From positions 434,001 through 498,000 of the forward strand of contig CAVXFL010000020.1 of the NCBI GenBank assembly GCA_963761015.1: a stretch of DNA of 64,000 bases, given 5' to 3'. Each line of letters opens with the position of its first letter. Positions within the stretch are counted from its first letter, which is position 1. This DNA comes from CAVXFL01 sp963761015 (lineage in GTDB: Bacteria; Pseudomonadota; Alphaproteobacteria; Acetobacterales; Acetobacteraceae). The position numbers and the translations under genes were made by a program. Positions 16,511 to 25,807 of this stretch are shown piece after piece. Under the pieces are notes generated by a model. It did no database searches. It saw nothing but the letters and a program-made list of their open reading frames with translations, and had not been told where the DNA came from.

Positions 16511-16587
16511 CGTCATTGCCGGACTCGACCCGGCAATCTCGCGGCCGTGCGGCGCCGAGATGCCCGGGTCTTCGCCCGGGCATGACG
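16511..16587 (+). repeat. Dispersed palindromic intergenic repeat, copy 1
   Basis: A composite palindrome with one stem CATTGCCGG...CCGGCAAT and another GATGCCCGGG...CCCGGGCATG. A second, inverted copy with clear base-for-base similarity lies at 52921-53007. Both copies are between genes. The element has no coding content and resembles the short REP-like repeats common in alphaproteobacterial genomes. It is flanked by an imperfect inverted repeat (GGACTGGAAACTG near 16496 and the reverse near 16608). Confidence 0.65.
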
Positions 16588-16681
16588 ACCCTGAGTGCAA
16601 ATTCACGGTTCCAGTCAGTCCGAAAGCGCTCTAATTCTGGCGTCTCACCGATCGGTTGCTTACCAATTCGCTTTGAGCAGA

Positions 16682-17416
16682 ATGGCACAGCGCCAAACCC
16701 CGCGCGGCGCAGCGGTTTCCGAAGATCTGGCCGCCAGCCTCGGGGTGGTCGTTGGGCTGGCCGCCGAGGGGAAAATCGCAAGCTCTCTTGGCCGCGTGGC
16801 AGCAGGCGGCGGCGACTCGGCGGGAGCCGAACAGGTCGCGCGAGCGTTGGTCACGGACGGCGCGCGGGCGCTGCTCAGCTTCGGGCTCGCGGGTGGACTC
16901 GATCCCGACTTGCGGCCGGGCAGGCTGATTGTTCCGCGCGCGGTTTTATTGGGGTTAGACGAATCCGGTCGTCCTGACGATGCCGCGGGTGATGTCGGGC
17001 GCTGCGCGGCCAATCCGGCAATGGTCGAGTCGCTCGGGGGCGCGACCTGTGAGCTGATCCTGGGTGCATCGGAGGTCGTCAGCGACGCGGCGACGAAACG
17101 GCGGCTTCGCGAGCAAACCGGGGCCAGCGCGATCGATCTGGAAAGCGGCGCCGTCGCACGCATCGCGCGCGAGCGCGGGTTGCCGTTCGCGGTGCTGCGC
17201 GCGATCTGCGACCCGGCGGAGCGCAGCCTGCCGCCCGCCGCGCTAATCGCGCTCGGGGGAAGTGGCGAAATTCAAATTCTGAAGCTGCTGGCTTCGGTGG
17301 CCGCGAACCCGTCGCAAATCCCCGGCCTGATCGCGCTGGCGCGGGATGCGGCGGCGGCGCGGCGGGCGTTAATCCGCCGCGTCGCTGAACTCCGCGATCG
17401 GCTTCCCCTCGTGTAG
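16682..17416 (+). CDS. hpnG: HpnG, hopanoid-associated nucleoside phosphorylase
   Basis: 244 residues from ATG 16682; the longer open frame upstream runs into the repeat region. It is a phosphorylase/nucleosidase-fold protein with VVVGLAAEGKIA, LLSFGLAGGLDPDL and the nucleoside-binding AIDLESGAVARIA. In the hopanoid pathway HpnG removes adenine from adenosylhopane to give phosphoribosylhopane, the step after HpnH. It is convergent with hpnH: the last 48 bases of the two genes overlap tail to tail (17369-17416), an unusual arrangement for consecutive pathway enzymes. Confidence 0.88.
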   Translation: MAQRQTPRGAAVSEDLAASLGVVVGLAAEGKIASSLGRVAAGGGDSAGAEQVARALVTDGARALLSFGLAGGLDPDLRPGRLIVPRAVLLGLDESGRPDDAAGDVGRCAANPAMVESLGGATCELILGASEVVSDAATKRRLREQTGASAIDLESGAVARIARERGLPFAVLRAICDPAERSLPPAALIALGGSGEIQILKLLASVAANPSQIPGLIALARDAAAARRALIRRVAELRDRLPLV

Positions 17417-18514
17417 CCGCGCGACCGCCTGCTCCACGTGGCGGCTGAACACGTATTCGGCCGGGCGCTGCTTATCGAGCGGGATCTCGGGCGCCATCGC
17501 GCCATCGGTGCGCGGCCCGCGCATGGCCACCCGCGCCGCCTTGATCGGGTGCTTCACCGCATCGACCACGGCGGTCGCCTCGTAGCCGGAATGCACCATG
17601 CAATCGGCGCATTTTTCGTAGTTGCCGGTGCCGTAGGAATCCCAGTCGGTGGTCTCCATCAGCTCCTTGAAGGTCGTCGCGTAGCCCTCGCCGAGCAGGT
17701 AGCAGGGGCGCTGCCAGCCGAACACGTTGCGCGTCGGGTTGCCCCAGGGCGTGCAGCGATACTCCTGGTTGCCGGCGAGGAAATCGAGAAACAGCGGGCT
17801 CTGCGTGAACTTCCAGCCCTTCTCCTTGCCGCGCTTGAAGATGTCGCGGAACAGCTGCTTCGTGCCCTGGCGCGTCAAGAAATGCTGCTGGTCGGGTGCG
17901 CGCTCGTAGGCGTAGCCGGGCGAGGTCATGATGCCGTCGATCCCGAGCGCCATCGCCTCGTCGAAGAAGCGCGCCGCGCGCTCCGGATCGGTGCCGTCGA
18001 AGAACGTGCAGTTCACCGAGACGCGGAAGCCGCGCGCCTTCGCTGCCCGGATCGCCGCGACGGCGCGGTCGAACACGCCCTCCTGGCTCACCGCCTGGTC
18101 GTGCATCTCGCGATCGCCGTCCAGATGCACGTCGAAGCTGAAATAGGGATTGGGCGCGAACTGATCGAGCTTCTTTTCCAGCAACAAACCGTTCGTGCAG
18201 AGATAGACGAACTTCTTGCGCGCCAGAATTTTCCGGGCGATCTCGCCGATTTCCTTGTGCAGCAGCGGCTCGCCGCCGGCGATCGCCACCACCGGCGCGC
18301 CGCACTCCTCGACCGCTTGCAGACAGTCGGCGACCGACAGCCGCTGATTGAGTATCGCCGCCGGATAGTCGATCTTGCCGCAGCCGGCGCAGGCCAGGTT
18401 GCAGCGGAACAGCGGCTCCAGCATCAGCACCAGCGGGTAGCGTTTGCGGCCCGTCAGGTGCTGCTTCATCACATAGGCGCCGACGCGCAGCGCCTGCCGC
18501 AACGGAACGGCCAT
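17369..18514 (-). CDS. hpnH: HpnH, adenosyl-hopene transferase (radical SAM)
   Basis: 381 residues, the usual HpnH length. The radical SAM cluster motif CX3CX2C is in RCNLACAGCGK (about residues 34-44), followed by the AIAGGEPLLH motif and a further cysteine-bearing region (EKCADCMVHSGYEATAV). It adds the 5'-deoxyadenosyl group to diploptene in hopanoid side-chain synthesis at the membrane. It lies 11 bases downstream of ispH on the same strand, an arrangement common in hopanoid producers, and its 3' end overlaps hpnG head-on. Confidence 0.95.
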   Translation of the reverse strand: MAVPLRQALRVGAYVMKQHLTGRKRYPLVLMLEPLFRCNLACAGCGKIDYPAAILNQRLSVADCLQAVEECGAPVVAIAGGEPLLHKEIGEIARKILARKKFVYLCTNGLLLEKKLDQFAPNPYFSFDVHLDGDREMHDQAVSQEGVFDRAVAAIRAAKARGFRVSVNCTFFDGTDPERAARFFDEAMALGIDGIMTSPGYAYERAPDQQHFLTRQGTKQLFRDIFKRGKEKGWKFTQSPLFLDFLAGNQEYRCTPWGNPTRNVFGWQRPCYLLGEGYATTFKELMETTDWDSYGTGNYEKCADCMVHSGYEATAVVDAVKHPIKAARVAMRGPRTDGAMAPEIPLDKQRPAEYVFSRHVEQAVARLHEGKPIAEFSDAAD

Positions 18515-18525
18515 GTTCTCTCCCC

Positions 18526-19488
18526 TCAGGCGGCCGCCGCGGCGCGGTCGCGGGCCTCGTCCATGTCGCGCAATTCAGGCGGGAAGCGGAAGCGCACGTC
18601 CTCGGCCACGCCGTTGGTGGTCGATACCTCGATCTCCCCGAATTGCCGCAACCCGTCCAGCACCTCGCGAACCAGCATTTCCGGCGCGGACGCGCCGGCG
18701 GTCACGCCGACCGACCGCACGCCCTCGAACCACTCCGGCCTGAGCGCGGTGGCGTCGTCGATCAGATAGCTGGGCTTGCCGAGTTGCTCGCCGATTTCGC
18801 GCAGGCGGTTGGAGTTGGAGCTGTTGTCGCTGCCCACCACCAGGATCATGTCGACCATGGTCGCCAACTCGCGCACGGCGGTTTGGCGGTTCTGGGTGGC
18901 GTAGCAAATGTCGCGGACGTCCGGCCCCCTGATCCCGGGGAAGCGGGCCTTCAGCGCGGCGATGATCTGGCGGGTGTCGTCCACCGACAGGGTGGTTTGC
19001 GTGACGTAGGCAAGCTGATCCGGGTCGGCGATTTCCAGCCGCTCCACATCCTCCACCGTCTGCACGAGATACACGTTGCCCGGGATTTGCCCGATCGTGC
19101 CCTCGACCTCGGCGTGGCCGGCATGGCCGACGAGCACGATTTCCCGCCCGCTCGCCGCATAGCGCCGGCCCTCGGCGTGGACCTTGGCGACCAGCGGGCA
19201 GGTGGCGTCGATCACCGGCAGCCCGCGGTCCTCGGCCCGTTCCTGCACCTCGCGCGCCACCCCGTGCGCGCTGAAGACGGTGATCGAGCCGGGCGGGATC
19301 TCATCCAGGTCGTCCACGAACACCGCGCCACGCGTGCGCAGGTCCTCGACCACGTGGCGGTTGTGCACAATTTCGTGACGGACGTAGATCGGCGGGCCGT
19401 ACTTCTTGAGCGCGCGCTCGACGATCTCGATCGCCCGCTCCACCCCGGCACAGAAGCCGCGGGGCTGGGCCAAAACGACACGCAACAT
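18526..19488 (-). CDS. ispH: 4-hydroxy-3-methylbut-2-enyl diphosphate reductase
   Basis: 320 residues from ATG 19488. A 78-codon upstream extension lacks similarity to the family and is rejected. The three [4Fe-4S] cysteines are visible in PRGFCAGVERA, IDATCPLVAK and DICYATQNRQ, with the substrate-binding HEIVHNRHVV and VGSDNSSNSNRL. It catalyses the last step of the MEP pathway, giving IPP and DMAPP. It is paired with hpnH, coupling isoprenoid supply to hopanoid synthesis, and is divergent from the lytic transglycosylase gene. Confidence 0.96.
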   Translation of the reverse strand: MLRVVLAQPRGFCAGVERAIEIVERALKKYGPPIYVRHEIVHNRHVVEDLRTRGAVFVDDLDEIPPGSITVFSAHGVAREVQERAEDRGLPVIDATCPLVAKVHAEGRRYAASGREIVLVGHAGHAEVEGTIGQIPGNVYLVQTVEDVERLEIADPDQLAYVTQTTLSVDDTRQIIAALKARFPGIRGPDVRDICYATQNRQTAVRELATMVDMILVVGSDNSSNSNRLREIGEQLGKPSYLIDDATALRPEWFEGVRSVGVTAGASAPEMLVREVLDGLRQFGEIEVSTTNGVAEDVRFRFPPELRDMDEARDRAAAAA

Positions 19489-19807
19489 GATCTGGTCTCC
19501 AGCAGCGACGGCGCTTGGTCGCGGTCCCGCTCCGAAATCCGGGGAATCCGCAGGTTCGCCCGGATATTGCATCTGCCCCCCGCCGCGACAACCGGCAACG
19601 GTCCACCGCCGCCCGGAGCCGGCCGCCGGTGGCATCGGCGCGACAGTCCGGCCGCGCGCGGAACGCGAACCTCTCTGACCGAGAAAAGACATGCCGCCAT
19701 GTGGTTGCCGAGGAATCTTCACAAGTTAAGTTGATTGTTTGCACCGGTTGGGCAACTATGACGCCCGCGTCAGGGGTTTGCCGGCGCGATCGGCCACGGA
19801 GACCAGA

Positions 19808-21034
19808 ATGCCCGCCGAGATCCGCATCGCGCCGGGAATGCCCCGGATCTCACAGTTGCTCGGGTATGCGCTCGCGACGGTGCTGGTTTGCGCGCTCGCC
19901 GGCTGCGGCGGCGGCAGCAGCGGCGGCTATCGCGGCGGCTATGCCGGATCGGGCAACTACAGTCCCCCCGGACCGCCCGACGATCCGTGGGGCCCGTACA
20001 TCCGCGAGGCCTCCACCCGCTTCAACGTGCCGCAACGCTGGATCCGCGAGGTGATGCGCCAGGAATCCGGCGGGCATCAATACCTGCACGGCCGGCTGAC
20101 CACGTCGGCGGCCGGGGCGATCGGGCTGATGCAGGTGATGCCGGCGACCTACGAGGGGCTGCGCCAGCGCTACGGGCTCGGCCGCGACCCCTACGATCCG
20201 CACGAGAACATCATGGCGGGAACGGCCTATATCCGGGAAATGTACGACCAGTTCGGCTACCCCGAATTCCTGGCCGCGTACAACGCCGGGCCAGGCCGCG
20301 TGTCCCAATATCTGGCCGGCGGCGGATCACTGCCGAGCGAGACGGTGAATTACGTGGCCTCCATCGCGCCGCGCATTTCTGGCACAACCGAGCCGAGTGG
20401 CCCAAGCCCGGCGTCCACGGATAACCGGCAAGTCGAGGTGGCAACGGCCGAGCCGGCCCCCGCGCCGGTCGCGCCGACGGCGTCCGTCATGACCGTCGCC
20501 ATGGTCTCGCCGGCCGGCTGCGACCCGAACGCCGCGTATGACCCGGAGCGCCCGTGCCGGCCGGCGGCGCCGATGGTCGCGGCGACCCCCTCGGTGATTG
20601 CCATGGCGCCGATCGCCGATCCGGAAGACGAGCCAGGATACCAACCGCCCGTGCCTGCCGAGCAGGTCGAGCCGGCCGAGCCGCCGCGCATGGCGCGGAC
20701 GCCCCGAGTGCAGCCGCCACTCCGGCCAAGAGTGCAACTGGCCGCGATCAGCGCGACCGAGACGCCGTTCGCGCGCGGCGGCCAATGGTCGGTGCAGGTC
20801 GGCGCCTTTTCGAGCCGCGCGCAGGCGCGCGCCATCGCCGAGGCCGCTCGCTTCGCCGCGCCCGACGCGCTCGGCAACGCGCGCGTCGCGGTGCCGGTCA
20901 AGCCGATGGTCGGCGGGGTCCTCTACCGGGCGCGCCTGACCGGTATTTCCTCCGGCAGCGCCGCCCGGGCCTGCGCCCGTCTCGGCGAGCGTAAGCTGCC
21001 TTGCGTGGTGGTCGGACCCGGCCAGCTTTGGTGA
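19808..21034 (+). CDS. Lipoprotein lytic transglycosylase with SPOR domain
   Basis: About 408 residues from ATG 19808. A signal peptide ends in a lipobox (VLVCALAGC). The SLT domain (about residues 65-180) has the catalytic glutamate in VMRQESGGH and the motifs GAIGLMQVMPATY and FLAAYNAGPGRV. A long Pro/Ala-rich linker follows, and the C-terminal SPOR domain (about 325-400) begins GQWSVQVGAFSS. SPOR domains bind denuded septal peptidoglycan, so the protein probably cleaves glycan strands in the periplasm during division or daughter-cell separation. Its stop overlaps the GTG of the next gene (GTGA). Confidence 0.92.
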   Translation: MPAEIRIAPGMPRISQLLGYALATVLVCALAGCGGGSSGGYRGGYAGSGNYSPPGPPDDPWGPYIREASTRFNVPQRWIREVMRQESGGHQYLHGRLTTSAAGAIGLMQVMPATYEGLRQRYGLGRDPYDPHENIMAGTAYIREMYDQFGYPEFLAAYNAGPGRVSQYLAGGGSLPSETVNYVASIAPRISGTTEPSGPSPASTDNRQVEVATAEPAPAPVAPTASVMTVAMVSPAGCDPNAAYDPERPCRPAAPMVAATPSVIAMAPIADPEDEPGYQPPVPAEQVEPAEPPRMARTPRVQPPLRPRVQLAAISATETPFARGGQWSVQVGAFSSRAQARAIAEAARFAAPDALGNARVAVPVKPMVGGVLYRARLTGISSGSAARACARLGERKLPCVVVGPGQLW

Positions 21035-21966
21035 GCGCGGGCCGAGGCGCCAACCTCACCCGTCGGCGCCTCGGCCTGCTCGCTTCCGGGCTGCTGGTGT
21101 CGCCGGCGGCCCAGGACGCCGCACCGGTTCGCGTCGGCTCCAAGCCGGATACGGAGGGGACGCTTCTCGGCCACGTCATCCTGACGATGCTGTCGGCGAA
21201 CGGCATTGCAACCGAGAACCGCCTCGGGCTCGGCCCGACCCGCATCATCCGCGCCGCCATCCTCGCGGCCGAGATCGACCTCTATCCCGAATATACCGGC
21301 AACGGCGCGTTCTTCTTTCATCGGCAAGGCAATCCGGCCTGGCGGAACGAGCAAGCCGGCTGGGCGCTGGTGCGGCGGCTGGACCGTCAGCGCAACCACT
21401 TGGTATGGCTCACGCCCGCGCCCGCCAACAATTCCTGGGCGATCGCCGTGCGGGCCGATCTCGCCGCCGCGCATGCGCTGACGACGATGGCCGACTTCGC
21501 CCGCTGGGTGAACGCGGGCGCTCGGGTCAAGCTCGCCGCCTCGGCCGAGTTCGTGGAGAGCCCGGCGGCGCTGCCCGCCTTCGAATCGACCTACGGATTC
21601 AAACTGACATCGGATCAGATCCTGATGCTCGTCGGCGGCAACACCGCCGCCACCCTGCGCGCGGCCGCCGAGAACATATCCGGGGTGAACGCCGCCATGG
21701 CCTACGGCACCGACGGTGCGCTCGCGGTCCTGCGCCTCGCGGTCATGCGCGACACCGAGCACGCGCAGATCATCTTCTCCCCCGCGCCGGTGGTGCGCGA
21801 ACCGGTGCTGGCCGCGCATCCCGCGATCGCCCGCCTGCTCGATCCGGTGTTCGCGACCCTGACCGCGCCGACCTTGCGCCGGCTGAACGGCGAGATCGCG
21901 GTCGATGGCGATCAACCCGCGACCGTCGCCCGGCGCTTTCTCCAGCGCGGCGGGTTCCTGACCTGA
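21031..21966 (+). CDS. Osmoprotectant-type ABC transporter substrate-binding protein
   Basis: 311 residues from GTG 21031, which overlaps the stop of the preceding gene. The N-terminal RRRLGLLASGLLVSPAA resembles a Tat or Sec signal. The mature part begins VRVGSKPDTEGTLLGHVI, typical of the OpuC/OsmF glycine-betaine/choline/carnitine binding family, and contains IDLYPEYTGNGAFFF, a family hallmark. It captures quaternary-amine-type solutes in the periplasm. It is first of a four-gene importer set (binding protein, long permease, ATPase, short permease) in the same order and sizes as the YehZYXW system. Confidence 0.88.
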   Translation: MSAGRGANLTRRRLGLLASGLLVSPAAQDAAPVRVGSKPDTEGTLLGHVILTMLSANGIATENRLGLGPTRIIRAAILAAEIDLYPEYTGNGAFFFHRQGNPAWRNEQAGWALVRRLDRQRNHLVWLTPAPANNSWAIAVRADLAAAHALTTMADFARWVNAGARVKLAASAEFVESPAALPAFESTYGFKLTSDQILMLVGGNTAATLRAAAENISGVNAAMAYGTDGALAVLRLAVMRDTEHAQIIFSPAPVVREPVLAAHPAIARLLDPVFATLTAPTLRRLNGEIAVDGDQPATVARRFLQRGGFLT

Positions 21967-22030
21967 CCGACGAAGCCCCGGCCTCTCGTCGGGACTTGCC
22001 GGCAGCTTGGCGAGGCGCAATCACGTTTGG

Positions 22031-23176
22031 ATGCCGCGCAACCGTGTGCTGCTGGTGCTCGCCGCGATCGGGCTGTTCGCGGCCTGGCGCCTGGACTTCC
22101 TGACCCTCGCGCCGAACCGGCTGGTCAGCGGCGCGCCGGTCGCGCTGGGTTCGGCCGTCCACGGCATGCGCGGCCTTGCGCTGCTGCCCGGCGCCGCCTT
22201 GGCGGGCTTGGCGTTCGCGCGCCCCTCGCGCCTGGGCCATTGGGGGGCGGTGCTATGCGCGAGCCTGTTCCTGGCCAGCTTGGTTTGGCTCGCGGGCAGC
22301 GAGGCCGCGATTCTGAGCGCCACCCGGCCGGCCGCGGCGCGCGTCGGGCTGGGCGGCGGATTCTGGACATTGTTCGCCGCCGCCGCGTTTGCCTTGGCGG
22401 ACGCGCTGCGCCGGTTATCGCCATCGCCCGCGATCCGAACCGCCATCGGCATCGCGGCGCTCTTGCCGGTCGTGGCGCTGATCGGCGCCGGTCAGGCCGA
22501 ACATCTTGGGCTCACCCGCGAATATACCGCCGAGCGGGCGGCCTTTGCCGCCGCCGTCCTCCGCCATGTCGAACTGGTGATCGGGGCGCTCGTGCCGACC
22601 TTGGCGATCGGGGTGCCGCTCGGGCTGCTGGCGGCGCGGCGGGCAGCATGGCGGGCGCCCTTGTTCTCGGTTCTGAACGTGATCCAGACGATTCCCTCGA
22701 TCGCCATGTTCGGGCTGCTGATGGCCCCGCTCGGCGCGCTGGCGCATGTTGCCCCGGGCCTGTCGCGTATCGGGATCAGCGGCATCGGCATGGCGCCGGC
22801 AATCGTGGCGCTGATGCTCTACGGGCTGCTGCCGATCGCGCGGAACACCCAGGCCGGACTGGCCTCGGTCGCCCCGGCCGTGCTGGAGACGGCGCGCGGC
22901 ATGGGCATGACGGCGCGGCAGATCCTGTTGCGGGTGGAACTGCCGCTGGCGCTGCCGATCTTCCTGGCTGGCGTGCGGATTACGTTGGTGCAGTTGATCG
23001 GCCTCGCGGTGCTCGCCGCGCTGGTCGGCGCCGGGGGGCTCGGCGCCATCATGTTCCAGGGCCTGTTCGCCGACGCGCTCGACCAGGTGCTGCTCGGCGT
23101 GATCCCGGTCGTGCTTTTGGCAATGCTGGCCGATGTGGCCATGACCCTGCTGATCGCGCTCGCGCGCCGCCGATGA
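22031..23176 (+). CDS. ABC transporter permease (OpuC/YehY-like, long form)
   Basis: 381 residues from ATG 22031; a TTG at 22007 is an alternative start. The N-terminal half has extra hydrophobic segments (about 5 helices), and the C-terminal half is the BPD-type permease domain with the EAA-like loop (VLETARGMGMTARQILLRVELP) that docks the ATPase. It forms the membrane channel of an osmoprotectant-type importer. The length and two-part build match the YehY class rather than the short OpuCB type. Its stop overlaps the ATPase start by ATGA. Confidence 0.88.
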   Translation: MPRNRVLLVLAAIGLFAAWRLDFLTLAPNRLVSGAPVALGSAVHGMRGLALLPGAALAGLAFARPSRLGHWGAVLCASLFLASLVWLAGSEAAILSATRPAAARVGLGGGFWTLFAAAAFALADALRRLSPSPAIRTAIGIAALLPVVALIGAGQAEHLGLTREYTAERAAFAAAVLRHVELVIGALVPTLAIGVPLGLLAARRAAWRAPLFSVLNVIQTIPSIAMFGLLMAPLGALAHVAPGLSRIGISGIGMAPAIVALMLYGLLPIARNTQAGLASVAPAVLETARGMGMTARQILLRVELPLALPIFLAGVRITLVQLIGLAVLAALVGAGGLGAIMFQGLFADALDQVLLGVIPVVLLAMLADVAMTLLIALARRR

Positions 23177-24096
23177 TCGCGTTCGAGGACGTCAGCAAAC
23201 TGTTCGGCGAGCGCATCGTCGTGGACCGGTTGTCGTTCACGGTTGCCGCCGGGGAGTTCTTCGTCCTCATCGGCCCGTCCGGGTCCGGCAAGTCGACCAC
23301 GTTGCGGCTGGTCAATCGGCTGCTGGAGCGCAGCGCCGGGCATATCCGCTTCGCCGGAAAGGACATCCGGGATTTTCGGCCCGAGGATCTGCGCCGCCGC
23401 ATGGGCTACGCGATCCAGTCCATCGGGTTGTTCCCGCACCGGACCATCGAGCAGAACATCGCCACCGTGCCGCGCCTGCTCGGCTGGAGCCGCGCGCGCA
23501 TCCGCGAGCGCGTCGGCGCCTTGCTGCGCCTTCTCCAGCTCGACGAGGACTGGCGGGGCCGCTATCCGCACCAGCTTTCCGGCGGCCAGCAGCAGCGCGT
23601 CGGCGTGGCCCGGGCGCTGGCCGCCGATCCCGAATTGCTGCTCATGGACGAGCCGTTCGGCGCGCTCGATCCGATCACCCGCGACGCGCTGCAGGCGGAG
23701 ATCGCGCGCATTCACCGCGAGACCGGGAAAACCATCGTGTTCGTCACGCACGACATGCAGGAGGCGCTGCGGCTGGCCTCGCGCATCGCGATCATGGATC
23801 ACGGGCGGCTGGTGCAACTCGGCACGCCGGAGGAACTGTTGCGCGCCCCGGCCAACGAGTTCGTGCGGAATTTCGTCGGCCAGAACGATCTCGGCATCAA
23901 GCTGCTGTCGGTCGAAAAGGTATCGGAACGGCTTCGCCCCGGCGATGCCGCGCCTGGCCCGCCGATCGGCATCGCGGACACCTTGGAACAGGCGCTGTCG
24001 CGCATGATCGAACTGGGGACGGACCGGCTCGCGGTCACCGATGCGTCCGGCCGGCACGTCGGTTCCGTGCACCTCGCCGACTTGCCGCGGCGATGA
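23173..24096 (+). CDS. ABC transporter ATP-binding protein (OpuCA/YehX-like)
   Basis: 307 residues from ATG 23173, which overlaps the previous stop. Walker A GPSGSGKST is near 37-45, the Q-loop is in YAIQSIGLFPH, the signature is LSGGQQQRVGVARAL, Walker B is LLLMDEPFGALDP and the H-loop is FVTHD. The C-terminal ~60 residues extend beyond the ATPase core as a partial CBS-like region (EQALSRMIELGTDRLAVTDASG). It energises the importer. Its stop overlaps the next permease start by ATGA, so all four genes are translationally linked. Confidence 0.92.
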   Translation: MIAFEDVSKLFGERIVVDRLSFTVAAGEFFVLIGPSGSGKSTTLRLVNRLLERSAGHIRFAGKDIRDFRPEDLRRRMGYAIQSIGLFPHRTIEQNIATVPRLLGWSRARIRERVGALLRLLQLDEDWRGRYPHQLSGGQQQRVGVARALAADPELLLMDEPFGALDPITRDALQAEIARIHRETGKTIVFVTHDMQEALRLASRIAIMDHGRLVQLGTPEELLRAPANEFVRNFVGQNDLGIKLLSVEKVSERLRPGDAAPGPPIGIADTLEQALSRMIELGTDRLAVTDASGRHVGSVHLADLPRR

Positions 24097-24845
24097 ACAG
24101 GCGGCGTTCGCGGTGGGCGTGGCGCGATCCGTTGCCGTGGACCGCGCTGGCCTTGATCGCGCTGACCTTCGGCATGCCGGCCCTGCGCCCGCTCTTCGCC
24201 GCCGCGTTTCCCGGGCTGGAACGGCCGTACTACGAGGGCGCCAGTTTTCCGGCGCTGGTTGCCGCGCATCTGGAACTCGTGGCCGCGTCCAGCGCCGCTT
24301 CGGTGTTCCTCGCCGTGCCGGCCGGCATTTTCGCGACCAGGCGCGCCGGCGAGGAGTTTCGCGGCACCATCGAGACCCTGGTCGCGGTCGGCCAGACCTT
24401 TCCGCCCGTGGCGGTGCTGGCGCTGGCGGTCCCGGTCATCGGGTTCGGGCTCTGGCCGGCGCTGATCGCGCTCGCGATCTACGGGCTGCTGCCGATCGTG
24501 CAGAACACGATCGCCGGCCTGGAGGCGGTACCGCCCACGACCTTGGAGGCGGCGCGCGGGCTCGGCATGACAAGGGGCCAGAGGTTGCGCCGGATCGAAC
24601 TGCCCCTGGCCGCGCCGCTCATCCTTAGCGGCATCCGCACCTCGGTGATCATCAACATCGGCACCGCCGCAATTGCCTCGACCGTGGGCGTGCGGACGCT
24701 CGGCGTGCCGATCGTGCTCGGGCTGATCGGCGCCAATATCGCCTATGTGATCCAGGGCTCGGTGCTGGTCGGGCTGTTGGCGGTGGTGATCGACCTCGCC
24801 TTCGAGCGGCTCACCGCCTTCGCGCAACGCTGGCGATCCGCCTGA
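24093..24845 (+). CDS. ABC transporter permease (OpuC/YehW-like, short form)
   Basis: 250 residues with about six hydrophobic segments and the cytoplasmic docking loop (TLEAARGLGMTRGQRLRRIELP). It pairs with the longer permease to form the channel of the osmoprotectant-type importer. It is last in the operon and ends 46 bases before the convergent DUF1186 gene. Confidence 0.9.
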   Translation: MNRRRSRWAWRDPLPWTALALIALTFGMPALRPLFAAAFPGLERPYYEGASFPALVAAHLELVAASSAASVFLAVPAGIFATRRAGEEFRGTIETLVAVGQTFPPVAVLALAVPVIGFGLWPALIALAIYGLLPIVQNTIAGLEAVPPTTLEAARGLGMTRGQRLRRIELPLAAPLILSGIRTSVIINIGTAAIASTVGVRTLGVPIVLGLIGANIAYVIQGSVLVGLLAVVIDLAFERLTAFAQRWRSA

Positions 24846-24890
24846 GGCACGACGAATATGCTCGGCGCGAGAACGGCCCGCGCGATGTCC

Positions 24891-25796
24891 TCAATCGGAC
24901 GTCAGCAAGCAGCACTTCTTGTATTTTTTCCCGCTCCCGCACGGGCAGGGATCATTCCGGCCGACGTGGCGCAACGGATTGATGTACGGCGCGTCGGCGG
25001 ACGACGCGATCCTGTTCTCCCGTTCCGCCGCCCAGCGTTCCCGGTCCAGTTGGAATTTCTCGGTAAACGCGTACCACCTCGATAGCGTGCCGATCGTGTC
25101 CGCGAAGGGAGCGACCCGGTCACGTTCGAATCCGGCCATGCGTTCCGGATCGTCGAGGGTCAGGCGGAGTTGCTCGCGGAAGTCGTCGCGATCCATGATC
25201 TGTTCGCCGACAAAACCGCGAGTGATCAGCGTCTCGGCGTCGGCGCCGAAGTCGCTGTAGCCGAGATTGGCGACGGCGGAGACCCACGCTTCCCAAACGA
25301 AGCATTCGTCCTGCGGCCGCATCTCGGCGAGCAGGTGCCGCAAGTAGTTCCGCGCGTCTTCTTCGGTAAACATGCCGGTGCCGGCGAGGTACGCCCAGGC
25401 GTCGAGCGCGGCGGCGCGCACGAACTCGTCGGCCGCCGTGAATTCGATCAGCCGCTTCAACACCTGCGGATCGCCGTCGTAGGTGTTGATGAGGATGCCC
25501 CGCAGGTTCTCCGTCACGGCATCGCCGAGCACGGATTCGCTGAGTTCGGCGTTCTGCAACAGCCGGCAAAGCGACGGGAACGCGTCCGTCTCGCGCTTTT
25601 CTCCGAGCAGATGGATGATGAAGAACAGCGCGCTTTTTGTCGCGTCGCTGCGATCGAGGCCCTCGGCGCAGCGGTTCAGCAATTCCAGGAACCGCGGCCT
25701 GGCCAATTCCCAATCGTCGAGCGCCGCGCGCAACGCGAACTCCGGCAAGACATCGCCGGCGTCGTCGAAGGCGCGAACGATGTCGTCCACGTGCAT
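24891..25796 (-). CDS. DUF1186 domain protein with C-terminal SEC-C metal-binding motif
   Basis: 301 residues from ATG 25796. Most of the length is an alpha-helical, HEAT-like DUF1186 region (for example WELARPRFLELLNRCAEG, VRAAALDAWAYLAG). The last ~20 residues are a SEC-C zinc motif with the pattern CPCGSGKKYKKCC. SEC-C tails are known from SecA and various proteins of unknown role, where they bind zinc. The function here is unknown. It starts 11 bases downstream of the SDR gene on the same strand. A continuous longer frame through both genes exists only because of the frameshift in the SDR. Confidence 0.85.
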   Translation of the reverse strand: MHVDDIVRAFDDAGDVLPEFALRAALDDWELARPRFLELLNRCAEGLDRSDATKSALFFIIHLLGEKRETDAFPSLCRLLQNAELSESVLGDAVTENLRGILINTYDGDPQVLKRLIEFTAADEFVRAAALDAWAYLAGTGMFTEEDARNYLRHLLAEMRPQDECFVWEAWVSAVANLGYSDFGADAETLITRGFVGEQIMDRDDFREQLRLTLDDPERMAGFERDRVAPFADTIGTLSRWYAFTEKFQLDRERWAAERENRIASSADAPYINPLRHVGRNDPCPCGSGKKYKKCCLLTSD

Positions 25797-25807
25797 GGCT
25801 GCCGACC

